Shown: positions 7,504 to 16,027, numbered from the stretch's first letter. The stretch: DNA of 64,000 nucleotides from Anaerolineae bacterium (GCA_022841825.1 JALHQT010000010.1:1-64000); one strand, 5' to 3'. The notes: generated from the sequence alone by a model not told the origin. Made by a program: numbers and translations.

Positions 7504-9141
7504 ATGAGTCAATCCCAGTTCAACAGCCTTTACGCTCTTTATTCGGACATCCAAAAGAATCGGGAACGTGATTTGCAATCTCAGATTACCGACGCTTGGG
7601 ATAGTATCCGTGCAGCGATAGAGTGGGGATTCGCAAACGATCCGGTGCGTGCGAGCAACTGGGTTTGGGCGTTGCGCAATTACATCACGCGATACCGACC
7701 GGAAAACGAAGTCATAGCCCTGTTTAACAGCGCTTTGGATTCTGCTCAGGCGGCGAATTATGAGATTGGGCAAGCACATCTGCTGTGGACGTTGAGCGAT
7801 CTGGACTGGCAGTCCGGCGATACAGATCGCGCTCTGGAGCGCTGTCAGATGGCGCTGTCACTTTACGAAACACAAAATGATCGCGTTGGTCAGGCGCGCG
7901 CACTACGCTTGCTGGGCATCATTTACAGCGTACGAGATGACTTTGACGCGGCATTCCGGAGTCATGCGACGGCATTGACCCATAGTGAGGCGCTTGAGGA
8001 TGTCTTGGGTCAGGCACATGCACTGCGGTACATGGGAAACACCAATCACAAACGCAACGAACTTGACGCCGCTATCGCAAATTACGAGGCGGCACTGAAG
8101 CTTTACACATCGCTTCACAATTTGGACGGAGAGGCAGAAACTCTGCTTGGGCTTGCCAATGTTCATTTTCAACGCGAGCAGTTTGCAGAGGGACGGAAAC
8201 TGGTTGAAGATGCGCTGACACGGTATCAAGAGACAGGTGACCAACTGCAGCAGGCAAATATGTTTATGACGCTGGGCAATATTGATGAAAAGGGAGGGTT
8301 ACCTGACTCCGCGCTGAAAAACTACACTGCGGCAAGCAAGCTCTTTGAGGTGGTCGGCGAACTGCCAGGAGCAGCAGAAACACACTACAGTCTCGGCTTG
8401 CTGCATCATCAACATGCCGCACATAAGGCGTCGGAACAGGAATTCCGCGCGGCGTTGGCGTTGTATCAGTCGTTGAATGATCAGTCAGGGCAGGCAATGG
8501 CACTCTCTGGGCTAGGCACTGTGGAGATCGAACGCGGCAATTATGAGAAGGCACAGGAGCATTTTGAGTCTGGGTTGGCTTTGACACAGGAATTGAGTGA
8601 ACAAACCCACAAGGCAAGTATGCTTCGTTCACTTGCCCAGGTATGCATGATACAGCAAGATTACGATGGGGCGATTGCACGATTGAAGCCTGCACAAACG
8701 CTATACCGTGCTTCAGAAAATCTGCGTGGAGAGGCAGAGGTTCTAATAGTCTTTGGGGATGTGTATCGCTCCATGTCAAATATTGAAGCAGCTTTGGATA
8801 GTTACGATGCCGCCTTTGTGATCTACAAACAGCTTGATGATAAGCGCGGGCAGGCGCAGGTGTTTCAACCGATGGGAGATTGCTACATCGCACGTGGGGA
8901 TCACAACAAGGCAATCCATTTCTATACAGCGGCACTCGCCTATTCAGAACAGTCCGGCGACGTATTGACGCAGTTCAACACGCTGTCCAATTTATCTCAT
9001 CTCTACCAGACACATCACATCCATGATGAGGCGTGTCGCTGGGGCGCAAAGCTGATTGCGCTCATCGAAAGCAATACAACCCTGAGGAGGCACCCAGCGG
9101 CGGACGCCTTCCAAAAGGCGTTTGCGACCTGGGGCTGCTGA
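7504..9141 (+). CDS. Tetratricopeptide-repeat protein
   Basis: A 545-aa protein made almost entirely of about 11 TPR-type helix pairs of 40 residues (pattern GQAxALxxLGxxxxxxxxxxxAxxxYxxALxLY). This resembles the TPR half of large Chloroflexota LuxR/AfsR-like regulators, but has no NB-ARC, HTH or kinase domain. It is predicted to be a soluble protein-protein interaction scaffold. ATG 7504 is chosen over the track's TTG 7486; neither has a strong ribosome-binding site. A TATAAT box lies at 7459-7464 inside a GGCTATAATCTAGCC palindrome. Composition is AT-richer than its neighbours, and it lies between two 133-bp direct repeats, so transfer or insertion is likely. Partner unknown. Confidence 0.8.
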   Translation: MSQSQFNSLYALYSDIQKNRERDLQSQITDAWDSIRAAIEWGFANDPVRASNWVWALRNYITRYRPENEVIALFNSALDSAQAANYEIGQAHLLWTLSDLDWQSGDTDRALERCQMALSLYETQNDRVGQARALRLLGIIYSVRDDFDAAFRSHATALTHSEALEDVLGQAHALRYMGNTNHKRNELDAAIANYEAALKLYTSLHNLDGEAETLLGLANVHFQREQFAEGRKLVEDALTRYQETGDQLQQANMFMTLGNIDEKGGLPDSALKNYTAASKLFEVVGELPGAAETHYSLGLLHHQHAAHKASEQEFRAALALYQSLNDQSGQAMALSGLGTVEIERGNYEKAQEHFESGLALTQELSEQTHKASMLRSLAQVCMIQQDYDGAIARLKPAQTLYRASENLRGEAEVLIVFGDVYRSMSNIEAALDSYDAAFVIYKQLDDKRGQAQVFQPMGDCYIARGDHNKAIHFYTAALAYSEQSGDVLTQFNTLSNLSHLYQTHHIHDEACRWGAKLIALIESNTTLRRHPAADAFQKAFATWGC

Positions 9142-9196
9142 GACAACTTACCCACGCAGTATGATCACTCTGCCTCAGGACTCCAGTCTTCGTGTC

Positions 9197-9265
9197 TCAT
9201 CGCTGGTGTAGGCTGAATATTGACAGCAGCCCGATCCAGAGCGAACGACGTAAGAGATGCAGCAT
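9197..9265 (-). pseudogene. Truncated 5' remnant of the DUF4832 gene
   Basis: Within direct-repeat copy B the ribosome-binding site, ATG and first 14 codons (MLHLLRRSLWIGLL) of the DUF4832 gene are intact. The reading frame then runs into unrelated sequence (SIFSLHQR) and stops after 22 codons. This is a broken copy of the signal-peptide coding region left by the duplication. Confidence 0.75.
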
Positions 9266-9356
9266 TGAGAAAGCCTCCGTCCAACATTCGTTGATCCAGA
9301 GGATAGCGGGAATGGTCGCACGATGTATGACGACCATCGTCCCAGTGGTGACGATT
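9224..9356. repeat. 133-bp direct repeat, copy B
   Basis: The second copy of 7129-7261, in the same orientation, about 96% identical and ungapped. It lies 82 bp after the TPR gene stop and 29 bp before the end of the convergent EamA gene. The two copies bound a 1.96-kb segment (7262-9223) that contains only the TPR gene. Confidence 0.85.
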
Positions 9357-9385
9357 TGGTCATGCCTCCAGGAGGACTTACTGCT

Positions 9386-10309
9386 TCACCCCACAAATAG
9401 CAGCACTGTCCCCGAAAATGCCACCAACGTCCCCAGCACCGCCTGCCACGTCACCCGCTCTTTGAAGACGAATGCACTGACGGGGATGAGGAATATTGGC
9501 GCGAGCGAAGTCAACGTGGAAGCCACGCCGGTCGACGTTCGTTGCAGCGCTATCAGTGTCAACCACACTCCGATCACCGGTCCCGTCACCACCCCGGTTA
9601 TCAACTGAAGCGCCGTGATGCCCTTCATCCGCAGCCCCCGCAGCGTATCCAGCACCTGCCGCTGCCCCACCGCCAACAACCAAATCACCACCGTCGCCGC
9701 AGCCAAGCGAATGAGCAGCGCGGAAATCGGCTCAAACCCCGTATCCATCACACTCTTGGAAAGCACCGATCCACCTGCTTGTCCCAGAGATGCGACTAAG
9801 CCGTAGAGCAGCCCAATCCAGTAATGGCGACCCGTGCCCCGCTGCGCACCGCTTTGTGTCTCTCCAGATCGTCGCTCCGTCACCACCAACGCAATCCCGG
9901 CGACTGCCAGCACAATCCCCGCCAACTTCGCCAGCGGTAGTACCGCTTCCTGCAGTAGAAAAATGCGCGCCATGATCGTCGCAAAGACCGGAGCCAGCGC
10001 CATCATGAGCATCGAAAGGCGGGGTCCGACCATCAGAAACGCCTGAAAGAGAAAGGCATCGCCAATCACCAACCCGACGATTCCAGACGCTGCCAGTAAC
10101 CCAAGCTGCGCTGTGGGTAGCTCCGCAGGTAGCCAGCGCCCCAACAGCAGCACGTGCAGCCCGACCACGAAAAGCAGCGCCAGCGCCAGTCGCAGCCGAT
10201 TGATGCGCTGGACTCCCAGGTCGCGCGTGGCGAAGGTGAAAAAGGTCGAACCGAAGGCGTAACATAACGAGGTGCCGACGGCGGCTAACTCGCCGATGGT
10301 GTTTTCCAT
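9386..10309 (-). CDS. EamA/DMT-superfamily transporter
   Basis: A 307-aa membrane protein with about ten hydrophobic segments arranged as two EamA repeats of about 140 residues. Typical motifs are GLVIGDAFLFQAFLMVGPRLSMLMMALAPVF in repeat one and TSTGVASTLTSLAPIFLIPVSAFVFKERVT in repeat two. Such transporters export metabolites, amino acids or drugs across the inner membrane; the substrate cannot be told from sequence. It stands alone and convergent with the TPR gene. A second, different EamA protein is at 15140-16027. Confidence 0.85.
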   Translation of the reverse strand: MENTIGELAAVGTSLCYAFGSTFFTFATRDLGVQRINRLRLALALLFVVGLHVLLLGRWLPAELPTAQLGLLAASGIVGLVIGDAFLFQAFLMVGPRLSMLMMALAPVFATIMARIFLLQEAVLPLAKLAGIVLAVAGIALVVTERRSGETQSGAQRGTGRHYWIGLLYGLVASLGQAGGSVLSKSVMDTGFEPISALLIRLAAATVVIWLLAVGQRQVLDTLRGLRMKGITALQLITGVVTGPVIGVWLTLIALQRTSTGVASTLTSLAPIFLIPVSAFVFKERVTWQAVLGTLVAFSGTVLLFVG

Positions 10310-10436
10310 GCGATGTATGATTCCCCGTTGAGGCGCGTATCGGAATAGCCTAACAGTCGCAAAGCTGTTCTAGTAGAGCCAGTGCCATCCAAGTGTACTA
10401 TTCATGCTTCACTTGCTGTCTCGGCGAATAACGCGC

Positions 10437-10727
10437 TCAATCCAGGTGAATTTTAAGCTGGATGGTTACGGTGTCGCCTTCCTCAAGGTGTTCCGCTTTT
10501 CTCACGCTCGCCTTTATCGGGACGAGATAGTGATCGTCCTTGGGGAATAGCGATGTCTTCCACTCGGTTTTGCCAATGCGAACTTGTACCGGAATCACGC
10601 CCCAGCCATAGGTCACGGCGGACGATATGAACTTTATGTCGCCACTCTGCTCCATCGGAATCGTGACGAAGAACCAGGGGGCGGGACCCTTCCAGAGCCA
10701 AATCTTGTTTGTGAATTCGATGTTCAT
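10437..10727 (-). CDS. DUF1905 domain protein
   Basis: A 96-aa protein: MNIEFTNKIWLWKGPAPWFFVTIP, then AVTYGWGVIPVQVRIGKTEWKTSLFPKDDHYLVPIKASVRKAE, the typical order of the small beta-barrel DUF1905 (often fused to YdeI/OmdA domains). It is probably cytoplasmic, function unknown. The track ORF runs back to 11573 antisense to the TIR gene and is spurious there. Starts at 10727 or 10733 are both possible; 10727 is preferred because an AAGA box lies upstream. A YdeI-type protein is encoded separately at 22019-22612. Confidence 0.8.
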   Translation of the reverse strand: MNIEFTNKIWLWKGPAPWFFVTIPMEQSGDIKFISSAVTYGWGVIPVQVRIGKTEWKTSLFPKDDHYLVPIKASVRKAEHLEEGDTVTIQLKIHLD

Positions 10728-10880
10728 AAACATCTTATGCATGTGACGGATGGAAGTGTGACAAGTCCTTACAACTTGCCTCATCCTACTCCACCGCCTG
10801 CCACGCCACGATTTGCTCCCGCCTGCGAAATTCACTACAGTGGTAGCTGCTGCTGTGCGGCGTACCCTTGAGGGTGCCTT

Positions 10881-11234
10881 ATGTCCCATTTCGACGTGTT
10901 CGTCTCCTACTCGCGCCGCGATAACGACGACGGCTTCGTGACGCGCATGAAAGCCGCGCTGGAAGCGGCAGGGCTGCGCGTGTGGATGGACGACAAGATC
11001 GTCAGCAGCGCCGAGTGGTGGGGGCAGATCGAGGCGCATATCGAGCGCGCGAACAACTTCCTGCTCCTGATCAGCGAACATTCGCTTTCGTCCGAATGGT
11101 GCCAGCGCGAGATCGCGCACGCCTTTGCGCTGGGCAAACGCATCATCCCTTTCCAACTGAGCGCAATTGACGAACGGCGCGTCAAAGGCGGCTGGCTCGA
11201 CCAGACCTGGGAGCAGGTCGCGCGCGGGAACTAG
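10881..11234 (+). CDS. TIR domain, N-terminal part of a TIR-FGE gene split by an amber codon
   Basis: A 117-aa ORF, essentially a whole TIR domain: FDVFVSYSRRDN (box 1), LRVWMDDKIVSS (BB-loop region) and SLSSEWCQREIAHAF, which holds the WCxxE glutamate associated with NAD cleavage in active TIRs. It ends at a TAG (11232-11234). The same frame continues without another stop for 1.4 kb into a linker, a membrane helix and an FGE domain (next entry), so this is the 5' part of one 583-codon gene. TIR-FGE fusions occur in Chloroflexota and other signalling-rich bacteria. Whether the stop is real, read through or an assembly error is open. Confidence 0.8.
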   Translation: MSHFDVFVSYSRRDNDDGFVTRMKAALEAAGLRVWMDDKIVSSAEWWGQIEAHIERANNFLLLISEHSLSSEWCQREIAHAFALGKRIIPFQLSAIDERRVKGGWLDQTWEQVARGN

Positions 11235-11339
11235 GAGCCGCTGCGTAAAGTCCAATGGATCAGCAGCTATCTCGATGTTCCGGATTTTGACGCAGCGCTG
11301 GCACGCATCAGCGCGGATGCGAAGACCGACCCGAAATAT

Positions 11340-12632
11340 GTGGAAGCACATACGCAGCTTCTCCTCCAGGCGCAGGCGTGGACAAACGGCGGGCGCAGCC
11401 CCGGTGCTCACATCGGGGGCGCGCCTTTGGACGAGGCGGAGGCATGGCTTGCCTCGTGGGACGCCCTGCCCACCGACCGAAAGACGCAGCCGCAGCCAAC
11501 GGAGTTGCAGCGCGAATTCGTCGCGTCCTGTCGCGCGGCGGAAGATGAAGCAGCGCGTAAGGCGAATGAGCAAGAGCGGCGCACGAAGCGGCTGCGTCGT
11601 GTTACGTTGGTTTTTATCTTTGCATTTGTTGGCGCGGTCGGATCAGTGCTCTTTGCCACCACGCAGTTGACGGAAGCCCGGCAGCAAGCGGCGACGGTCG
11701 CAGCGGCAAGCACCCAGGTGTCGGCACAGGCGACCTACTTCGGTATTGAACAGGCACGGATCGGCACGCTTTCGGCGGGCGCGATTGTCATCCCGCCCGG
11801 CACGCTGACGCCAGAGGTCCTGCTGCCGACGCTGACGGGCATCGCGCAGCTTCGGGGCTGGCAGCCGCGCATCATCGCCGACGAGATCGACGGCATACAG
11901 GTCGAGATGGTCGAGGTGCCGCCCGGCTGCTTCATGATGGGCAGCGTCGTCGGCGGGGATGAACAGCCGATCCACGAACAGTGCTTTGACGCGCCGTTCT
12001 ACATCGATCGCTACGAGGTGACGCAGGCACAGTTCACGGCGCTGGGCGGCGTCATCGAAGCAGCATTCACCTATCCCGGCGATCATCGCCCGGTCGATAA
12101 CATCACATGGTTTGAGGCGCGCGATTACTGCGCACAGCGCGGCGCGCGCCTGCCAACCGAACGCGAATGGGAATATGCCGCGCGCGGTCCCGACAGCCTG
12201 ACGTATCCCTGGGGCAATACGATGGTGGAGGAATACGTCGTCTACAACAATACGGACGCTCAGGGGACAAGCGATGTGATCGATGCCGAGGGCAATCCTG
12301 CCCGTCCGAACGGCGCATCATGGGTGGGCGCGCTGGATATGAGCGGCAACGTATGGGAATGGGTGAGCACGCGCTACGATGATGCGGAGTTAGCAGCGTC
12401 CAGTATTCGGTTCTTCGGGGAATTTCCCTATCCGTACCGTGCAAATGATGGACGTGAAGCCGATGAAACCGTTGCAGAAACGCTGGAACGTGCGCCTCTC
12501 ATCACAGTTCGCGTGGCGCGCGGGGGTTCTTGGGAGGTATCGAGCAGCAACCTCCGTATGGCGCAGCGAAGTTGGTCGGGGGCGCGACTTCGTTGGGATA
12601 CATTTGGCTTCCGCTGCGCGCGCGATGCATAA
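11340..12632 (+). CDS. Membrane-anchored FGE-sulfatase (SUMF1/EgtB/PvdO) domain, C-terminal part of the amber-split TIR gene
   Basis: In the frame of the TIR ORF, sequence right after the TAG reads EPLRKVQWISSYLDVPDFDAA, then THTQLLLQAQAWTNGG and PTELQREFVASCRAAEDEAARK, the linker usual in TIR- or caspase-linked sensors. A single membrane helix (VTLVFIFAFVGAVGSVLFA, about 241-261 of the full frame) follows. A complete formylglycine-generating-enzyme-like domain ends the gene (VPPGCFMMGS, RYEVTQAQF, LPTEREWEYAARG, ALDMSGNVWEWV, RGGSWEVSS). The domain probably lies outside the membrane and serves as sensor or ligand binder. GTG 11340 is the first track start in this piece, but no ribosome-binding site supports independent translation. 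Confidence 0.8.
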   Translation: MEAHTQLLLQAQAWTNGGRSPGAHIGGAPLDEAEAWLASWDALPTDRKTQPQPTELQREFVASCRAAEDEAARKANEQERRTKRLRRVTLVFIFAFVGAVGSVLFATTQLTEARQQAATVAAASTQVSAQATYFGIEQARIGTLSAGAIVIPPGTLTPEVLLPTLTGIAQLRGWQPRIIADEIDGIQVEMVEVPPGCFMMGSVVGGDEQPIHEQCFDAPFYIDRYEVTQAQFTALGGVIEAAFTYPGDHRPVDNITWFEARDYCAQRGARLPTEREWEYAARGPDSLTYPWGNTMVEEYVVYNNTDAQGTSDVIDAEGNPARPNGASWVGALDMSGNVWEWVSTRYDDAELAASSIRFFGEFPYPYRANDGREADETVAETLERAPLITVRVARGGSWEVSSSNLRMAQRSWSGARLRWDTFGFRCARDA

Positions 12633-12643
12633 ACTTGGAGCGT

Positions 12644-12787
12644 TTACCCGCCCAAACCACCCACGTTCAGGGTGACTACGAAAAACGAGGTCGTCGCGCC
12701 ATAGTGGCTCCCTTCAAAGCGAGGGGAGCCACCGCCCGCTGGTCGCAGGCTGTCGATGGTGATGAATTTCGGAGTCAGGCTTGCCAT
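12644..12787 (-). pseudogene. Truncated cupin-domain gene
   Basis: Not in the ORF track. ATG 12787, 12 nt after the alpha/beta hydrolase stop and behind a GGGAG box, opens MASLTPKFITIDSL, then SPRFEGSHYGATTSFFVV. This matches the start of small cupin proteins (RFEG.YG..vSFF). The frame stops at codon 48 before the metal-binding HxH motif, and beyond the stop lies the 3' end of the convergent FGE gene. It looks like a cupin gene cut off by the arrival of the TIR-FGE gene. A GTGGCTCCC/GGGAGCCAC hairpin (12704-12732) sits inside it. Confidence 0.55.
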
Positions 12788-12799
12788 CGGCTCCCAAGT

Positions 12800-13582
12800 T
12801 TAACCAGCAAAGAACTTGATCAGGACTGGCGCCAGCACCGAAGCATCGACATTATGCCCCTGTCCCTCCAGGATGTGCGCGCGCGCATGCGGCATTATGC
12901 GCTCAAGCTCCGTCGCCACTTTGAGCATGAAGCTGAAATCAGCACCGCCCGCGACGATCAGCGTCGGGGTCTGCACCTCCGCGACGCGCGCTTGTGGAAT
13001 GGAGTAGTCACCCATGATGATAGCGTCGTATTCCAGCGTATGCGCCAGGGCTTCCTGCGCTGCCCACCAGGGCTGCGAGCGCGCGGAGGCGACGAAGTCA
13101 GGCGGCAGCCCGACCACCTGCGCCATGAAGAACTCGGCGGCATCTCCGCGCCGACCCGCAGCGACGAGCTTGTGGAATGTCTGCGCGGTGTCCGTCGGGG
13201 GACGGCGGCTTTCGGGGTCCTGGATGTAGGGTGGCTCCCAGAGCGCCAGCTTCTTGATTTTCGATTTGAGCTGGCGCGCGGCTTCCAACGCAAGCGCCGC
13301 GCCCGACGAGGAGCCGTAGAGGTATGCGGTGCCGCCCGCCGCATCGATCACCGCCTCGATGTCTTCGACTTCGCGCTCGACGGCGTACGGCTGTGTATAG
13401 CCGCTCTTTCCGCGACCCCGGCGGTCATAGTTGTAGACGCTGAAGTGCGGTGCCAGCTTTTCCGCCAAACCCGCATTGGACGACTTATCGACCGAGCCGC
13501 CGCTGACCAGCACGACCGGCTGACCAGAGCCGAGCAAGTCGTAGGTAATCGAAGTTCCATCCTTCGATGTGACCGTGTTCAT
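12800..13582 (-). CDS. Alpha/beta-fold hydrolase
   Basis: A 260-aa single-domain alpha/beta hydrolase: LLGSGQPVVLVSGG (oxyanion region), nucleophile elbow YGSSSGAAL, acid region TLIVAGGADF, and a C-terminal catalytic His in LEGQGHNVD. It acts on an ester, amide or similar bond in a small substrate, which is unknown. There is no signal peptide, so it should be cytoplasmic. It is co-directional with the DUF1801 gene 27 bp upstream and the truncated cupin 12 bp downstream, a likely small operon. Confidence 0.88.
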   Translation of the reverse strand: MNTVTSKDGTSITYDLLGSGQPVVLVSGGSVDKSSNAGLAEKLAPHFSVYNYDRRGRGKSGYTQPYAVEREVEDIEAVIDAAGGTAYLYGSSSGAALALEAARQLKSKIKKLALWEPPYIQDPESRRPPTDTAQTFHKLVAAGRRGDAAEFFMAQVVGLPPDFVASARSQPWWAAQEALAHTLEYDAIIMGDYSIPQARVAEVQTPTLIVAGGADFSFMLKVATELERIMPHARAHILEGQGHNVDASVLAPVLIKFFAG

Positions 13583-13609
13583 TTTATACTTCCTCGTGGT
13601 AGATAGGGC

Positions 13610-13960
13610 TTACAGCGTGCTGGCAGCCTGAGCGATCAGCGACTGAAGCAGCGGGTAATCCACCGCCTGCCCCTCGCTGATCTTGATCGTTTTGCGGTCA
13701 CCGTTCTCAGAGCTTTCAAACAGCTTGTCGGGCGTCACCAGCGCCTGCGCGTTAAAGATCGTCAGGCTCACCCAGCCTTTGGCGGGACCCACGACGGCGG
13801 CATACTGCTTGCCCTTGAGGTAATGAGGCTTCCCATACTGCAACCGCTCGACCACATCAGGGATGGCTGCGAAGATTATCTCTCGAAGCTGGTTGGCGAT
13901 CTCGATCTGCCAGGGCTGGCTGAGTTTCTGGATAGCTTCGGTCACCTGCTCGTTTTTCAT
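13610..13960 (-). CDS. DUF1801 (YdhG-like) protein
   Basis: A 116-aa protein with the DUF1801 layout: IANQLREIIFAAIPDVVERLQYGKPHYLKGKQYAAVVGPAKGWVSLTIF and a C-terminal IKISEGQAVDYPLLQSLI. Members are small, cytoplasmic, iron-chaperone/frataxin-like in fold, with poorly defined roles. It heads the alpha/beta hydrolase transcription unit. The start has a GGAG site in the upstream AAGGAGCAGCAGAC. Confidence 0.82.
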   Translation of the reverse strand: MKNEQVTEAIQKLSQPWQIEIANQLREIIFAAIPDVVERLQYGKPHYLKGKQYAAVVGPAKGWVSLTIFNAQALVTPDKLFESSENGDRKTIKISEGQAVDYPLLQSLIAQAASTL

Positions 13961-14034
13961 GTCTGCTGCTCCTTCACCTAATCACCAAATTGATCGAGGA
14001 TCTTGCTGATGCGCCGTTTGCGGGTCTGATCAAC

Positions 14035-14508
14035 TTATGACCGCAGCGTACACAGTGCCTGGCGGATTTCGCCCAGATGGTAGGCAGTGTGGGCGACGAC
14101 GCCAACAGTTCCCGCGATAACGTCCACATCATTCCAGTCCGGCGTGTCGTCCATCAAGCGCAGGATGCGATCGTAGCTGGCGCGCAGATCGGCGCGGATG
14201 GCATCCCATTCATCAGGTGTGACGACGCTTACCGTGCGCCAGATTTCGTCCCAATCGGCGCGCGGCGCGTTGGGGTCACGCACGCTTCTATCGACCACAT
14301 CGAGATAGAACGCCACATGCCTGACCTGCGCGGCGAGCGTGGCGCATTTGCCGCCGACCGGGATCGACGCCTCCTGCGCGGTCATGTCCGCCAGCGTCTC
14401 GAAAAGCGAGGTCTTCCTGTCCAGGAAGATGCCCTGTCCGTTGGAGAAGGCTTCATCCAGCACATCACGGATCGCCTGCTTCAGGTTTTCGGGGTCGATG
14501 GAGTTCAT
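14035..14508 (-). CDS. DinB-like metal-binding four-helix protein
   Basis: A 157-aa helical protein with the DinB/YfiT signature histidines (QVRHVAFYL and AHTAYHLGEIRQA) that bind a divalent metal. Family members include thiol transferases and stress-induced proteins; the substrate is not predictable. It overlaps the preceding HhH gene by an ATGA junction (14505-14508), so the two are translationally coupled. Confidence 0.82.
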   Translation of the reverse strand: MNSIDPENLKQAIRDVLDEAFSNGQGIFLDRKTSLFETLADMTAQEASIPVGGKCATLAAQVRHVAFYLDVVDRSVRDPNAPRADWDEIWRTVSVVTPDEWDAIRADLRASYDRILRLMDDTPDWNDVDVIAGTVGVVAHTAYHLGEIRQALCTLRS

Positions 14509-14717
14509 GCGGTCTCCTGTTTGAACGAGAGTGCGCGCGCTGCCAGCGCCTCGCGGAGTATCCGGATCGCCTTGGGTCCCATGCCGTGCAGCTTGAGCAG
14601 TTCCGCTTCTGTGACCTCCGTGAGCTGATTCAGGTGTGTATAGCCTGCACCGTGCAGCGCGTTGCGGGCGGGGTTTCCGATCTTTGGCAAGTCGTCAGTG
14701 GGTGGTGGTTGGGGCAT
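14505..14717 (-). CDS. Small helix-hairpin-helix protein
   Basis: A 70-aa protein: LPKIGNPARNALHGAGYTHLNQLTEVTEAELLKLHGMGPKAIRILREAL, a double HhH motif as in the RNA polymerase alpha C-terminal domain and ComEA-like proteins. It probably binds DNA non-specifically, or its fold serves protein contacts. It is coupled to the dinB-like gene by a 4-nt overlap and follows the DUF2277 gene by 10 nt, giving the operon DUF2277-HhH-DinB. Confidence 0.8.
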   Translation of the reverse strand: MPQPPPTDDLPKIGNPARNALHGAGYTHLNQLTEVTEAELLKLHGMGPKAIRILREALAARALSFKQETA

Positions 14718-14727
14718 GGTTTCTCCT

Positions 14728-15000
14728 CTATTTGGATGCGAAGCGGCGGGCGCTGCGGATGCGCGCCTTCACCGCTTCCTGATCGCGATTCTTGGGCGGA
14801 GCCTGCGTCTCCAGCGCGGCGAGCAGGCTGCTCGCCGCTGCCGCGACCTCCTCGACCGCCGCGTTAAACGCCATCTCGTTCGCCGCCGACGGCTTGTTGT
14901 AGCCACTGATCTTACGCACGAACTGGAGCGCCGCAGCGCGGACCTCATCCTCAGTCGCGGGCGGCTCGAAGTTGTAGAGCGGTTTGATATTGCGGCACAT
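14728..15000 (-). CDS. DUF2277 protein
   Basis: A 90-aa protein beginning MCRNIKPLYNFEPPATEDEV, the near-invariant DUF2277 N-terminus, and continuing ALQFVRKISGYNKPS. The C-terminus is basic. The family is widespread in Actinobacteria and Chloroflexota with no assigned activity. It is the first gene of a three-gene minus-strand operon. Confidence 0.85.
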   Translation of the reverse strand: MCRNIKPLYNFEPPATEDEVRAAALQFVRKISGYNKPSAANEMAFNAAVEEVAAAASSLLAALETQAPPKNRDQEAVKARIRSARRFASK

Positions 15001-15139
15001 GGTCGCGTTCCTTTTTGCACAGCGATTCTATATGATGTGAAGGCTCCTGATTGTGAGATTTCTTCCGCCTCTCCGTGTTTCAATTTCTGAGACGTGATAG
15101 AGTTGTCAGCGTCAGTCTTCCCGCCGATAGGATACGTTC

Positions 15140-16027
15140 ATGTCTTCGTCACAGCGAAGCGGCATCGTTTTGCTCGTCCTTGCCGCAGCGGGCTATGCCT
15201 GTATGCCGATCCTGACCAAGTGGGCGTTTGAACGCGACATCGAGCCGCTCGAACTGCTGACCTGGCGCTTCATCCTCGCCGCCCCCGCCATCTGGTTCAT
15301 CCTGCTCGTCCATGCGGCGCGGCGCGGCGAACGGCTGGGCGATGTGCCTGTGCTGCCGATGCTGCTGCTGGGCGGGCTGTTCGCGCTGGCGTCGCTGACG
15401 GCGTTCTATGCCTTGCAGCGCCTGCCCGCCAGCACCTACACTGTCCTGCTCTACACCTATCCCGCCGTCGTCGCACTGCTGCTGCTCTTCGTGGGCGAGG
15501 CGTTGAGCAGGCGCGGCTGGCTGGCGCTGGCGCTGACGCTGGTCGGCGTGGCGCTGACGGTGCCGAACGTGGTATCGGCATTGAGCCGCGGCGATACGGT
15601 CGGGCTGCTGATGGCGCTCGGCAATGGTTCGCAGTACGCGCTGTATATCGTCGTGAGCAGCCGTGTGCTGCGCGGCAGAAAAGCACTGCTGACGGCGAGC
15701 GCCCTCAGCATCACCGGCTCGCTGCTCCTGCTGCTGATCCTGGCGCTGTTCAACGGGCTGCGCGTGCCTACGAGCGGGGACGTGTGGCTGATTTACCTCG
15801 GCATCGCGCTGATCTCTACGGTGCTGACGAACATCTGCTTTTACGCGGGGATGCAGCGGGTGGGCGCGGGGCAGGCGGCGATCCTGAGCACGCTGGAACC
15901 CGTGATCGTGCTGGTGCTGGCATTCGTCATCCTGCGCGAGACGATGCTGCCGATCCAGCTTGTGGGCGGCGCGCTGATCCTGGCGAGCGCCGTGCTGCTG
16001 CAACTGCCGGAGGGGAAGAAAGCATGA
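15140..16027 (+). CDS. EamA/DMT-superfamily transporter
   Basis: A 295-aa protein with ten hydrophobic segments in two EamA repeats (LTWRFILAAPAIWFIL, LPASTYTVLLYTYPAVVALLL, VGAGQAAILSTLEPVIVLVLAFVILRE). It is an inner-membrane exporter of unknown substrate. Its TGA overlaps the ATG of the WYL regulator (ATGA, 16024-16027), so the regulator may control this transporter. Confidence 0.87.
   Translation: MSSSQRSGIVLLVLAAAGYACMPILTKWAFERDIEPLELLTWRFILAAPAIWFILLVHAARRGERLGDVPVLPMLLLGGLFALASLTAFYALQRLPASTYTVLLYTYPAVVALLLLFVGEALSRRGWLALALTLVGVALTVPNVVSALSRGDTVGLLMALGNGSQYALYIVVSSRVLRGRKALLTASALSITGSLLLLLILALFNGLRVPTSGDVWLIYLGIALISTVLTNICFYAGMQRVGAGQAAILSTLEPVIVLVLAFVILRETMLPIQLVGGALILASAVLLQLPEGKKA

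Noticed and set aside
7129-9356. Transposon target-site duplication around the TPR gene
   Set aside because: 133 bp is far too long for a target duplication, no terminal inverted repeats and no transposase are present.
9175-9396. 73-aa minus-strand ORF after the TPR gene
   Set aside because: Out of frame with the duplicated DUF4832 start and read through the direct repeat; no ribosome-binding site.
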